Assembly: GCA_964622545.1 (NCBI GenBank)
Contig: CAZUQM010000019.1
Location: forward strand, 57,543-121,542
Length of the DNA: 64,000 bases
DNA from: JAFGLZ01 sp964622545
GTDB lineage: Bacteria > Planctomycetota > Phycisphaerae > UBA1845 > JAFGLZ01
Direction of reading: 5' to 3'
The notes under the pieces were generated by a model. The model saw only the letters and a list, made by a program, of their open reading frames with translations, was not told the DNA's origin and did no database searches. Each line of letters starts with the position of its first letter. Position 1 is the stretch's first letter. Below are positions 1-9,058 of the stretch, in pieces. The translations under genes were made by a program, and so were the position numbers.

Positions 1-2012
1 ACCACGCACGCCCCGAGCGCCGGGACGTCCAGGCCCGAGACGATCAGCCTTCGCTCGCCACAAGCATCGGTAATCCATTGCGCGGTTACCGTCGGATCGG
101 CCGGGTGCATGCCGGACGGCACGTCGTCGAGGACGATCTCGCCGGTGCGGTCCCAGCTCAGCGTGTTGGCTACGAGGAGTCGTTTGGTGGCCCTGCCCTT
201 GGCGCCGCCGAGATTCTTCAGGGCGGCGTGGGTCAACGCGTCCGCCTGCTCGATGAGCCGGTCGAAGGTGGCGACGGCCTCGTCATTGACGGCCTGGATC
301 GACGAGCCGGGCAGGATGTCGTGGAACTGATTCGTCAGCAGCGTCTTCCACAGCTCGGCGAGCTTGTCGGCCGGATAGTCGGCCCCGTGCTGGGCGGCGA
401 CGGCCGAGAGGAACTCGGCGTCCCGGAGGGCGATTTCGGTCTTGCGGTTGCCGCGCTTGATCTTGCCTATGCTGGTGAGCGTGCCGCGGTGGCACTCGAG
501 GTAGAGCTCGCCGGCGAAGACGGGCAGGTCGGGCATCTCGTTCTTGATGCCCTTCATAAAGGCGCTGACGGTGGTCCACTTGGCTTTGGGGCAGCCTTCG
601 AGGTCCTCGACCCGCCGGGCGGTCTCGAGCATCTCCAGGGTCGGTCCGCCGCCGCCGTCACCATAGCCGATGGCCACCAGGCGACGGTCCTGGTTGTCCT
701 TGTGCTGCACCCAGTCCCAGTGGGCGGCCAGGGCCTCAGGGTCGGGCCCCGACTGGATCGTGTTGTAGTGCGCGGTGACGTCGGAGCCGTCGATGCCCTT
801 CCACGTGAACGTGTCGTAGGGGAAACGCGTCGTGTCGTTCCAGGTGATCTTGGTCGTACAGAAGTTCTCCACGCCGCAGCCGCGGAGGATCTGGGGCAGG
901 GCGGCCGAGTAGCCGAAGACGTCGGGCATCCACATCGTGTCGGACGTGTAGCCGAACATCTCGCGGGTGGCGGTCTGGCCGACGAGCAGCTGCCGCACGA
1001 ACGACTCGCCTGACGGGATGTTGCAGTCGGGCTCGACCCACATGGCGCCGTTCGGCTCCCACCGTTTGTCCTTGACCGCTTGCCGGATGCGCTCGAACAG
1101 GCTCGGGTAGAGGTCGCGGACCTTCTCGGTATGGCAGGGCGCGCTCTGGACCCAGGTGAATTCCGGGTAACGATCCATCAGCGTGAGCACCGAGGAGAAG
1201 GTTCGCGCACACTTCCGCCAGGTTTCGGCCAGCGGCCAGAGCCAGGCCGTGTCGATGTGCGAGTGGCCTATGATGCCCATCAGCGGCGCGGTCGGTCCGT
1301 TCTTGCTGCGAAGCAGGGGCTGCATGATCTTGCGGGCCTCGAAGAGCTTCTCGCGCCAGACCTCCTCGGGCAGCTCTTGGGGCATGGCGTTGACGAGGCG
1401 GTAGACGCTGACGAGCCGTTGGATGATCTGGTTGCGTCGCAGGCTGTTTTCGTCGAGCACACGGATGAGCTGAAGGAGCGTGCGGAGGTCGAAGACGAAG
1501 GCGGTGACATCCTCGCGCTCCATGACCAACTCGACGCCCTCGAAGACCCGCGCGTTCTTCTCGACGAGGAGCCCGGTGTCGTTGGGCATGACGCCGGGGA
1601 AACTGTGGCCGGCATAGGCCTCGAGGGCGATGTTGTGGGTTCGGCCCGTTCGCCCCTTGCCGGTCATCATGACGACGGGGTGGAACTCGTCGAAGACGCC
1701 GCGGGGCTGGCCATCGACGAACAGCATGGTCTCGCCGCCCGTCCTGGCGCGGATGAAGACCGGCTCGCCGTCGCACCGCTTGGGCAGCTTGACCTTGCCC
1801 CGGAACCAGGCTGTGATCCAGCTATCGCCCCACCGCTTGCCGGGTTTGGCGGGGTGCCATTTGACGCCGGACCGCGGGCCGGGCACGCCGCGGAAGTGCT
1901 CGGTGGTCTGGCCCATCTCGACCGGCACGTCGGCGATCGTCTCGTAGCGCAGGGCATCGTAGTAGCCCTCGATGGTGGCGAGCTTCTTGATCGTTCGGTA
2001 ATCGGTGAGCAT
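1..2012 (-). CDS. GH38 alpha-mannosidase, 3' end cut by window edge
   Basis: Hydrolyses alpha-mannosidic bonds; family GH38. I translated the minus strand from ATG 2012; about 670 residues are present and the frame is open to the left edge, so the C terminus lies outside. Visible GH38 landmarks are the zinc site HSHIDTAWLWP (His252, Asp254), the nucleophile region WMPDVFGYS (Asp364) and NQFHDILPGSSI (His564, Asp565), all in the expected order. An N-terminal beta-domain of about 240 residues precedes the catalytic part, as in the long bacterial forms. No signal peptide is visible, so it is probably cytoplasmic. A GAGAGG ribosome site lies just before the start. It is divergent from a sodium:solute symporter across 158 bp, which suggests the symporter imports the mannoside or mannose. 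The exact substrate linkage cannot be read from the sequence. Confidence 0.93.
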   Translation of the reverse strand, partial: MLTDYRTIKKLATIEGYYDALRYETIADVPVEMGQTTEHFRGVPGPRSGVKWHPAKPGKRWGDSWITAWFRGKVKLPKRCDGEPVFIRARTGGETMLFVDGQPRGVFDEFHPVVMMTGKGRTGRTHNIALEAYAGHSFPGVMPNDTGLLVEKNARVFEGVELVMEREDVTAFVFDLRTLLQLIRVLDENSLRRNQIIQRLVSVYRLVNAMPQELPEEVWREKLFEARKIMQPLLRSKNGPTAPLMGIIGHSHIDTAWLWPLAETWRKCARTFSSVLTLMDRYPEFTWVQSAPCHTEKVRDLYPSLFERIRQAVKDKRWEPNGAMWVEPDCNIPSGESFVRQLLVGQTATREMFGYTSDTMWMPDVFGYSAALPQILRGCGVENFCTTKITWNDTTRFPYDTFTWKGIDGSDVTAHYNTIQSGPDPEALAAHWDWVQHKDNQDRRLVAIGYGDGGGGPTLEMLETARRVEDLEGCPKAKWTTVSAFMKGIKNEMPDLPVFAGELYLECHRGTLTSIGKIKRGNRKTEIALRDAEFLSAVAAQHGADYPADKLAELWKTLLTNQFHDILPGSSIQAVNDEAVATFDRLIEQADALTHAALKNLGGAKGRATKRLLVANTLSWDRTGEIVLDDVPSGMHPADPTVTAQWITDACGERRLIVSGLDVPALGACV

Positions 2013-2170
2013 GTACGGCCTCTCCTCGAGTCGAGTTCAGATACGGCCTCGTTGGGCGGGAAACGGTTTGCATTACCCCGCCGGGCTTCGGATGATGACC
2101 CCCTCAGCCGCGCCGATGCGACCTATCGTAAAGTCGGGTCCGCACAGCGGCAAGCGAGAGCGGGTGGCGG

Positions 2171-3670
2171 GTGGAGACGATCGCCGCAACCAATCCGGGC
2201 GACGAGGCGGGTGTGGGCCGGCTGGCGACGGCCGACCTGCTCGCCGTCGGTGTGTATCTGGTCGCGTTGGTGGCCGTCGGGGCGTATTTCGCGCGGCGCG
2301 AACGGGCGACGAGCGACTACTTCCTCGCCGGCCGGCGCGTGCCGTGGTGGGCGGCGGGAGTCAGCATCTTCGGCACGCAGCTCAGCGCGATCACGTTCAT
2401 GGCCATTCCGGCCAAGGTGTACGCGACCGATTGGGCGTACATCCTGGGCCACGCGACGATCCCCCTGCTGGCGCCGCTGATCGTGTTCGTCTATCTGCCG
2501 TACTTCCGGCGGGGCCAGATCACGACCGCGTACGAGGTCTTGGAGCGACGGTTCGGACTGGGCGTGCGGCTCTACGCCAGCGCGGTCTTCGTGCTCTTTC
2601 AACTCGGCCGGTTGAGCATCGTGTTGCTGCTGCCGGCGATCGCGGTGTCGGCCGTGACAGGCTTCGACGTGGTGGTCTGCATCCTCGTCATGGGCGTGCT
2701 CTGCACGGTGTACACGGTGCTCGGCGGCATCGAGGCCGTCGTGTGGACGGACGTGATGCAGGTTGTGGTGCTGTTGGGAGGGGCGGTGCTGAGCCTGGGC
2801 ATCATCGTCGCGAGCGTCGACGGCGGGTTGTCGGAGTTGCTTGTGGCGGCGCGGGCGGAGGGCAAGCTTCGGGTGGCGCATTGGACGTGGGACCCGACGG
2901 TGGCCTCGGTGTGGGTGGTGCTGGTCGGCAACGCATTCATCACGTTGGGCTCGTACACGGCCGACCAGGTCGTGATTCAGCGGTACCTTACGACGGCCGA
3001 CGAGCGGCAAGCCGCCCGCGCGATTTGGATCAATGCGTTGTTGATCATTCCGTCGGCGGTGGTGTTCTTCGGTCTCGGCACGACGTTGTGGGTGTACTAC
3101 CGGGCGAACCCGGCGCTGCTCGATCCGGCGATGGAGCAGGGCGACCGCATCTTCCCGTGGTTCATCGTGACGCAGTTGCCGGTCGGCATGAGCGGCTTGG
3201 TGATCGCGGGATTGCTGGCGGCGGCGATGTCGACGCTCGACAGCAGCTTGAACAGCATGGCCACGGCGATCGTGACAGATTTCTACCGGCGGCTGCGTCC
3301 GATCGCGAGCGACAGGCGATGCCTCCGGCTGGCGCGGGTGCTGACGGTGATTCTGGGCGGGTTCGGAACGGGCACGGCGCTGTACATGGCGCGGTTCGAC
3401 ATCCCGTCGTTGTGGGACCTGTTCAGCAAGGTGGTGGGCTTTCTCGGCGGGGGGTTGACGGGCCTGTTCGTGCTGGCGGTCTTCACACGGCGAACGACAG
3501 GCTACGGTGCGCTGGTCGGGGCGATCGTGAGCGCGGGTGTTGTCTCGGTTGTGGCGATGTTGACGTCGGTGCATTTCTTCCTCTATCCGGCCATCGGCGT
3601 GGTGACGTGTGTGGTGGTTGGGTATGGGGTGAGCGTGGTGAGGCGGGGGGAGACGCATGCATTGGGGTGA
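2171..3670 (+). CDS. Sodium:solute symporter (SSS family)
   Basis: Inner-membrane secondary transporter that couples sodium entry to uptake of a sugar or similar solute. The 499-residue protein has about 13 hydrophobic segments and SSS landmarks: the early DYFLAGRRVPWWAAGVSIFGTQ segment (residues about 49-70), the YTVLGGIEAVVWTDVMQ segment, and the SGLVIAGLLAAAMSTLDSSLNS segment that carries the sodium-site serines. The start is GTG at 2171; no better ATG is available upstream and the hydrophilic N terminus is short. The gene is divergent from a GH38 alpha-mannosidase and tail-to-tail (26 bp) with a HEPN gene. A role in taking up a mannose-containing product is inferred only from the neighbour. 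Confidence 0.92.
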   Translation: METIAATNPGDEAGVGRLATADLLAVGVYLVALVAVGAYFARRERATSDYFLAGRRVPWWAAGVSIFGTQLSAITFMAIPAKVYATDWAYILGHATIPLLAPLIVFVYLPYFRRGQITTAYEVLERRFGLGVRLYASAVFVLFQLGRLSIVLLLPAIAVSAVTGFDVVVCILVMGVLCTVYTVLGGIEAVVWTDVMQVVVLLGGAVLSLGIIVASVDGGLSELLVAARAEGKLRVAHWTWDPTVASVWVVLVGNAFITLGSYTADQVVIQRYLTTADERQAARAIWINALLIIPSAVVFFGLGTTLWVYYRANPALLDPAMEQGDRIFPWFIVTQLPVGMSGLVIAGLLAAAMSTLDSSLNSMATAIVTDFYRRLRPIASDRRCLRLARVLTVILGGFGTGTALYMARFDIPSLWDLFSKVVGFLGGGLTGLFVLAVFTRRTTGYGALVGAIVSAGVVSVVAMLTSVHFFLYPAIGVVTCVVVGYGVSVVRRGETHALG

Positions 3671-3696
3671 AGGTAGACGCATCAAGACATACCCAT

Positions 3697-4098
3697 CTAC
3701 ATCGTCTCAAGCATCTTGTGTACGAAGGTCGCGATCGTGTCCACGAAGATCTGGGCGTCCTTCATTGTGGATAGAGCATCGGACGGAGAAGGCTCTGACA
3801 CCTCAGCGTAGTCGGCTTCAAGACGAGCATCGAAAGCCCCATGCAGGGCTGCCGAAAGCTCTTTCGGCATGATCCCAGTGCGCACGAACTCCCGGTCGAA
3901 GAACGCAATCGCGCCTTGATGTTTCTTGGTTGGATACGATCTGAGGTTGGCTAGTGCCAGTACCGAGTAGAACATGGCGTAGTAGCAACGATTGATGATA
4001 GCACGAGAGGAAACGCCGACCTGCTGCATGCTTGCGGCGTCTGCGAGCGCCTGTTTGGCCATGCGGAGCCGTCGGTGAATGAGTTCCTCATCCGTCAT
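3697..4098 (-). CDS. HEPN domain protein, putative RNase toxin of an MNT/HEPN pair
   Basis: Small helical protein of 133 residues. The segment NRCYYAMFYSVLALANLRSY followed by PTKKHQG is typical of the HEPN family. Arg53 and His60 give an R-x6-H arrangement, matching the Rx4-6H motif of active HEPN RNases, so this looks like an intact toxin. Its ATG overlaps the stop of the upstream nucleotidyltransferase by four bases (ATGA type), so the two are translationally coupled with the MNT gene first. In characterised MNT/HEPN systems the MNT enzyme AMPylates or otherwise neutralises the HEPN RNase; that role here is inferred. The local base composition is less GC-rich than the flanking genes, which is common for acquired toxin-antitoxin loci. 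Confidence 0.88.
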   Translation of the reverse strand: MTDEELIHRRLRMAKQALADAASMQQVGVSSRAIINRCYYAMFYSVLALANLRSYPTKKHQGAIAFFDREFVRTGIMPKELSAALHGAFDARLEADYAEVSEPSPSDALSTMKDAQIFVDTIATFVHKMLETM

Positions 4099-4418
4099 AT
4101 CGCGACGCCTTCCTCATCGACGACTTGCACCAGGGTGCTGGTTGCTTCCGGTCCTGACGTAAGCTGATTATGGGTGAGGATGGTCGTTTGCAGAATCGTG
4201 TTGTGCTTGAAGGCCACTTCCCAGGCCGCTCGACGGATGGCTCGGCGTATGTCGTCGTTCACTTCGCTGACCACGACGAGAAAGTCGAAGTCGGATTCCG
4301 GATTGCCATCGCCTCGTGCCCGCGACCCGAAGAGCTTCAGTGATACGAAGGGAACGCGTTGTTCGAGAAGCGTCTTGAATTCCTCTGCTACAGACCTATC
4401 ACAGGCGTTGAGACTCAT
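4095..4418 (-). CDS. MNT-type nucleotidyltransferase, putative antitoxin
   Basis: Minimal nucleotidyltransferase of 107 residues if started at ATG 4418. It carries the pol-beta-type signature: Gly31-Ser32 in LFGSRARG, then Asp43 and Asp45 in ESDFDFLVV (GSx10DxD), the metal and nucleotide site. A TTG at 4427 would add three residues; neither start has a convincing ribosome site, though AAGGAAG lies about 25 bases upstream. The gene overlaps the HEPN gene by four bases, the standard layout of MNT/HEPN antitoxin-toxin modules. By analogy with that family it would modify and silence the HEPN RNase. Confidence 0.88.
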   Translation of the reverse strand: MSLNACDRSVAEEFKTLLEQRVPFVSLKLFGSRARGDGNPESDFDFLVVVSEVNDDIRRAIRRAAWEVAFKHNTILQTTILTHNQLTSGPEATSTLVQVVDEEGVAI

Positions 4419-4489
4419 GACGACCAACTCGGCAACGGTATAGGGTATTCTTCCTTCATTGTCCGCATAGCTCCGCCCTCACTCAACCC

Positions 4490-6784
4490 CTACGGGAAGA
4501 ACCCCTTGAGGAACTGCTCGATCGTGCCCTCATAGACGGCGTGGGCGAGGAACTCCGTGCCTTGCTGGTTGCCCCAGCAGTAGACGATGATCGTCTTGCC
4601 CTTGAACTCGCACAGGTCGACGTCGCAGTTGTTGATATTGGTCGCGCCGGCGATGTGGGCACGCTGTTCCGGCGTGAGCTTGGGGTTGCCGATCTTCTTG
4701 TCCTCGTCCCCGTGACGCATGACCGGGTTGAGCGGGCTCTGCTGCCAGGTCAGCAGGTCCTTCGAGCGGACGATCCAGGGCTCGTACGTCCTGCCGGGCC
4801 GGGCCTCGAGGTAGATCATGTAGTACCATCCGTCGAGCCAGCGGATGCTCGGGCAGGCCGTGTAGCGGTCCTTCGAGTAGACGTATCTCGGCCCGAGCCA
4901 CTCCCAGGTCAGCAGGTCGCGGCTGAACGCGAAGCGGTTGGTGAAGCGGTGGCCGACCAGCTCTTTCGGCTCGCCGAGCTCGACGGCCATGACATAGCCG
5001 TCGGGTCCGTTACAGACCGAGTTGTTGTACATCCGATGGCCGGGCTGGTTGATGGCGACCTTGGTCTCCCACGTCTTGAGGTCTTTGCTCCACCAGACGC
5101 GCAGCTCGGAGCCGCCCCAGTCGTTCACGCCGTAGACGTAAACGAAGTCGCCCTGCACGTGCGCGCTGCCGAGGTGATAGCCCTGGGCGAACGCCGGCGT
5201 GTACTCCCCCGTGGCCACGTCGACGAAGCGGAAATAGCTCTGGCCCGTGGTGTTGGGCTTGTAGTATTTGTCACGGACGTACTCGAAGCGATACAGCTTG
5301 CCGTGGAAGACGATGGGTGTGGTTTCGACCATGTCGCAGTCGATCGTGCCGAGCTTCTTGACCAGCGGCCGGCCGTCGGCGTCGACGGGGCCCTTGGCGG
5401 GCTTGGCTGCGGCCTTATCGGCGTCGTGCTTCTTCGGCGAGCGGACCCGGGCGAACTTGTGGAGCTGCAGCGGTGTAGCGGGCGGCACCTCGTCGCGGGG
5501 CTTGTCGCGGTTGACGTCGAGCGTCTCCATACGAAGGGCGTATCGCGCCCCGTCGGCGGCCCGGCCTCGAGCGTTGGTCCAGCGGACCTTCATACCCGGA
5601 TAATCGCTTCGCACCTTGTGGACCTCGGCCGGGTAGAGCGGTCGGTCGTGGATGTCTTCGATAATCTTGAAGGTGTCTTCGTCGAGCCGCCACTGGCCCG
5701 AGCCGTACTTCTTGTGTCGCCAGGCGAGTCGCAGGCCTCCGCCGCTGTCGACGCGGACGTTGCCGGGGCGGACATCGAACTGGATGCAACCGCCGCCGTG
5801 GAAGTACCAGCGGTAGTCCCAGTTGGTGGTCTGGTAGATCTTCCAGCCGTCGGCCTCGCGCCGGGCGTTGTAGATCTGCGTGTTGCCGTCGGCGTCGAAC
5901 TTGTGATAGGTGATGACGACCCGCTGCTTGCGGTCGAAGCCGATGCGATGATTGCCGTTGATGATGCCGCCCTTTGCGGGTACGGGATCGACGATCTCGG
6001 ACGTGCCGAGCGTGATGGGCAATTCGAGCGGCTTGCCGTCGCTGGTTTCCCAGTGCACGAGATCTTTGCTTCGCGCATAGCACAGGTCGTGGTTGGTCTC
6101 GCAGCCACCGTTGTCGCGCCAGACCCAGCACTGGTGGTAGTAGCCATCCGGTCCGTGCACGGGACCGTGATGGTAGGCGTTCATCTTGCCTTCGCCGTCG
6201 GTGAGGGGTTGGTCGAGCAGCCGCTTCCAGGTCTTCGCCCCGTGATCGTAGACGTTGTAGATCATCTCACCGTTGCCGCTGGTGCCGTTGCGATAGCGGA
6301 AGATCAGCTCGCCGTCGGGGCCTCGCAGGAAGGCGGGGTAGGTGCAGCGCTGCTCGTCCTTGCCGATCATGTGCGGCACGCGCTCAAAGGAGTGGATGTC
6401 ACCGGGCTTCGTCGTACGGTAGTACACCAGGGGTACGCTGTGCATGTTGCCGCTGAGGTGCAGGCAGCCGTCGTCGTCGACGGTCATCGTCACCGAGTTG
6501 TGGGCATCCCAGCCGATGGTCTGGTCGAGCTGCACCTTGTCCCACCGGCGGTCGTCGAGCTTGCGGGTGGCGACGGTCATCCGCTGCCGGTCGTCGTAGT
6601 AGGCGACGAACTGCCGATCTTCGTGGTTGAGCAGGGTGATGCCGACGGGGATGGCCGACCAGGCCGGGCCGACGTCGATCACGGATTCGACCCGGAAGCT
6701 GGGTCGGACCGCCCACGCGCGTCCGCCTTCGATCAACATCACCAGCACGGCAAACAACAAGGCCAGACCGTCCAACCGCATCAC
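4490..6784 (-). CDS. Secreted two-domain BNR_4 (polysaccharide-lyase-like) and GH43-like beta-propeller protein
   Basis: 764 residues with a signal peptide (hydrophobic core LALLFAVLVMLIEG, likely cut after AWA near residue 25). Residues about 40-430 resemble the BNR_4 family, which includes PL24/25 ulvan lyases: the segments WDAHNSVTMTVDDDGCLHLS and GNMHSVPL place an Asn and His where those lyases hold their catalytic pair. After a charged Lys/Ala/Pro linker (about residues 450-475), the second half looks like a five-bladed GH43/GH32-type propeller, with SKDLKTW, NNSVCNGPDG, FSRDLLTWEW, and YMIYLEARPG motifs. The protein is probably exported to act on an extracellular polysaccharide; substrate and reaction are not established. 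A sigma70-like promoter lies at 6828-6856. Confidence 0.88.
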   Translation of the reverse strand: MMRLDGLALLFAVLVMLIEGGRAWAVRPSFRVESVIDVGPAWSAIPVGITLLNHEDRQFVAYYDDRQRMTVATRKLDDRRWDKVQLDQTIGWDAHNSVTMTVDDDGCLHLSGNMHSVPLVYYRTTKPGDIHSFERVPHMIGKDEQRCTYPAFLRGPDGELIFRYRNGTSGNGEMIYNVYDHGAKTWKRLLDQPLTDGEGKMNAYHHGPVHGPDGYYHQCWVWRDNGGCETNHDLCYARSKDLVHWETSDGKPLELPITLGTSEIVDPVPAKGGIINGNHRIGFDRKQRVVITYHKFDADGNTQIYNARREADGWKIYQTTNWDYRWYFHGGGCIQFDVRPGNVRVDSGGGLRLAWRHKKYGSGQWRLDEDTFKIIEDIHDRPLYPAEVHKVRSDYPGMKVRWTNARGRAADGARYALRMETLDVNRDKPRDEVPPATPLQLHKFARVRSPKKHDADKAAAKPAKGPVDADGRPLVKKLGTIDCDMVETTPIVFHGKLYRFEYVRDKYYKPNTTGQSYFRFVDVATGEYTPAFAQGYHLGSAHVQGDFVYVYGVNDWGGSELRVWWSKDLKTWETKVAINQPGHRMYNNSVCNGPDGYVMAVELGEPKELVGHRFTNRFAFSRDLLTWEWLGPRYVYSKDRYTACPSIRWLDGWYYMIYLEARPGRTYEPWIVRSKDLLTWQQSPLNPVMRHGDEDKKIGNPKLTPEQRAHIAGATNINNCDVDLCEFKGKTIIVYCWGNQQGTEFLAHAVYEGTIEQFLKGFFP

Positions 6785-6827
6785 GTCACCTCATAGACAC
6801 CGACGCCACGTCTCACCGGACAAGGCC

Positions 6828-6856
6828 AGTCTATGCAGCCGATCTCCGGCAGGCAA
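6828..6856 (-). promoter_or_regulatory. Sigma70-like promoter for the BNR_4/GH43-like gene
   Basis: On the minus strand TTGCCT (6856-6851) and TAGACT (6833-6828) are separated by exactly 17 bases. The predicted transcript starts near 6820, leaving a leader of about 36 bases before the ATG at 6784. Confidence 0.5.
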
Positions 6857-6992
6857 CACGGGCGGTGGCCAGGAGCGGTCCGCCTGGGGCGCCCGGTGTC
6901 GGCTCGGGCTGGCCTTCCCGTCGGGCGGAGCGGGTGCCCCCTTCCTCATGGGCGTCTCGGGGCCCGATCCTCCGGAGCCGTCGGCCTGGGAC

Positions 6993-7020
6993 TTGCTCTG
7001 TGTTGAAAGGGTGGGATAAT
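6993..7020 (+). promoter_or_regulatory. Sigma70-like promoter for the GHL6-like glycosidase gene
   Basis: TTGCTC (6993-6998) and GATAAT (7015-7020) are 16 bases apart. The -10 box overlaps the in-frame ATG at 7019, so that ATG would not be in the message. This supports the ATG at 7076 as the true start. Confidence 0.5.
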
Positions 7021-7075
7021 GTCGGGTCCTGACTTCCCCCTCAATGAGGATGCATCCGTAGGCAGGAGCAGGACC

Positions 7076-9058
7076 ATGGGAGAGTTCCGCGAGACAGGCC
7101 GGATGATTCATTTCGACTTCCACATGCCCGATTTTGTGGAGGGCGTCGGCCAGGCCGCCGACTTCGCCGACATCGTTGAGACCATGCAGAAGTCCAACGT
7201 CAACGGCATCGCCGTGTTCACCAAGGGTCACTACGGCAACGCCACCTACCCCACCGAGCTGGGCAATGCGCACCCGAACCTGAGCCAGGACCTGGTCAAG
7301 GGGATGACCGAGGCCTGCCGGGAGGCGGGCCTGCTGGTTCGTTTGTACTACAGCGCGGCCATCGACGAGCGTGTCAAGCGCGAGCGACCCGAATGGATGC
7401 GTCGCACGGCCGACGGGGACCTGCAGGCGTTCGTGTGCTTCAACACGCCCTACGTGGATGAGCTGGTCGTACCCCAGATCCGTGAGATCGCCGAGCGGTA
7501 CGACTTCGACGAGTTCTTCTTCGACTTCGCCGCCAACGCGAATCTCGCGCCGTGCTATTGCGAGGCCTGCAAGGCCGCCTACGGTCAGGCCCACGAGGCG
7601 GAGATTCCCGCGGATCAGGACGACCCGGGCTGGCCGACCTACGCAGCCTGGTGGCGCGAGGTGGGCTACGCCTTCGAGCGCAAGGTGGCCGAGACGATTC
7701 GCGCTAGCCAGCCCGAAGTGCGGGTCGGCTTCAACTGGGCCTATAGCACGCGGATGCCCGAGCCGCCCCGCGACTACATCGGCTACCTGACGATGGATCC
7801 GGAGCCGACCCTGCTGGGGTACAGCCTCGAGGGGCGCTACCTCTGCACGCTCGATCAGCCGTACGAGATCATGACCCAGCGTTTCATCGAGCGGTGGGGC
7901 GACTGGACGATCAAGCCGACGCACGTGCTGCGGCAGGAGTTCGCCACGGTGCTCGCCAACGGGGGCCACTGCATCCTTGGCGACAAGTTCTATCCGGACG
8001 GTACGATCGATCCGGCCATCTACAAGCGCGTGGCGAGTCTGTACGAGTTCGTCGACCGCCGCGAGGAGCTCCTCAAGGACGCCCGTCCGGCCCCGAACAT
8101 CGCGGTCTTGCACAGCGCGAGCACGTTCTACGGGACGGGTTCGATGCTGTTCAGCAACGAGGAGGCGCTCGACAAGATCCGCGGGGCCCACAAGGCGCTG
8201 GTGCAGAGCAATCAGCACTTCACGATCGTCAACGAGCGGACGTTGCGGGACACGCTGGAGGCGTACGCCTGCGTGATCTTGCCCGAGCAGGAGGTGTTGG
8301 CGCCCGAGACGACCGCGGCGTTGTACACGTACGTCCAGAACGGCGGCACGATCGTCGCGTCGTATCCCTTCCCTCGCGATCTCGACGTGCTGTTCGGCGT
8401 CCACTACGACGGGATGAGCGTCTCCGAATGGGGATACCTGGGGATGATGGTCAAGGCCCTGCGTCGTGGGGTGGCCGACATGCCCCACCTCGTGCACGGC
8501 CAGTTCGCGCTCTTCGACGCGATCGGGGCCCAGCCTCTGGCCGCCCATGTGGAGCCCTATCCCGTGGAGGGGTTCATCGAGCACAACTGGCAGGAGGCGC
8601 CTCCGTTCAACCCGAGCGGCTACCCGGCCATCACCTCGAACGTGATGGGCAAGGGACGGGCCGTTCTCATCGCCGGACCGCTGTTCGCGTCGTACGCCAG
8701 GCACGATTATCCCGAGCTGCGTCGGATCGTGGCCAACCTGCTGAACCTGACGCTCATCGAGCGTCGCCTGGTCGTCGAGGCGCCGCCTTGCGTGGAGGTG
8801 ACCCACTGGCAGCGGGACCGGACCGATCTCATCCACCTGGTGAACACACGGGTCGAGAATCAGATCGGCTCGCAGCTGGCCGTCAGCGAGGCCCCGGTAC
8901 CGGTCGAGAAGATCCGCGTGTCGGTGATGCGCTCGAAGCGGCCCAAGACCGTCGTCCTTCGTCCGCAGGATCAGAGGCTGAAATTCGCGTACCGCCGAGA
9001 TCGGGTCCAGTTCACCGTGCCTCGCGTCAAGACCCACGTGTGCGTCGAGATCAAGTAG
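7076..9058 (+). CDS. Putative glycoside hydrolase (GHL6-like barrel with beta-galactosidase-trimerisation-like domain)
   Basis: 660 residues from ATG 7076, which has AGGAG seven bases upstream; an in-frame ATG at 7019 is rejected because it overlaps a -10 box. The N-terminal half reads as a TIM barrel of the hypothetical glycosidase GHL6 or fucosidase-like type: MIHFDFHMPDF, KSNVNGIAVFTKGHYG, RLYYSAAIDE, and the acidic strand YDFDEFFFDFAAN, with a small cysteine pair (CYCEAC) near the substrate end. Residues about 340-560 (NIAVLHSAS, YACVILPEQEVLAPETTAAL, NGGTIVASYP) resemble the Rossmann-like trimerisation domain of A4-type beta-galactosidases. There is no signal peptide, so it is probably cytoplasmic. 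Substrate unknown; catalytic residues are not certain. Confidence 0.85.
   Translation: MGEFRETGRMIHFDFHMPDFVEGVGQAADFADIVETMQKSNVNGIAVFTKGHYGNATYPTELGNAHPNLSQDLVKGMTEACREAGLLVRLYYSAAIDERVKRERPEWMRRTADGDLQAFVCFNTPYVDELVVPQIREIAERYDFDEFFFDFAANANLAPCYCEACKAAYGQAHEAEIPADQDDPGWPTYAAWWREVGYAFERKVAETIRASQPEVRVGFNWAYSTRMPEPPRDYIGYLTMDPEPTLLGYSLEGRYLCTLDQPYEIMTQRFIERWGDWTIKPTHVLRQEFATVLANGGHCILGDKFYPDGTIDPAIYKRVASLYEFVDRREELLKDARPAPNIAVLHSASTFYGTGSMLFSNEEALDKIRGAHKALVQSNQHFTIVNERTLRDTLEAYACVILPEQEVLAPETTAALYTYVQNGGTIVASYPFPRDLDVLFGVHYDGMSVSEWGYLGMMVKALRRGVADMPHLVHGQFALFDAIGAQPLAAHVEPYPVEGFIEHNWQEAPPFNPSGYPAITSNVMGKGRAVLIAGPLFASYARHDYPELRRIVANLLNLTLIERRLVVEAPPCVEVTHWQRDRTDLIHLVNTRVENQIGSQLAVSEAPVPVEKIRVSVMRSKRPKTVVLRPQDQRLKFAYRRDRVQFTVPRVKTHVCVEIK

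Noticed and set aside
4541..6796. 751-codon plus-strand frame antisense to the BNR_4/GH43-like gene
   Set aside because: The minus strand encodes a signal peptide and two propeller domains; the antisense frame is Val/Ala/Asp-rich noise.
7019..7078. Upstream ATG (7019) as start of the GHL6-like protein
   Set aside because: It overlaps a good -10 box, has no ribosome site, and the residues it adds are not conserved-looking; ATG 7076 follows AGGAG.
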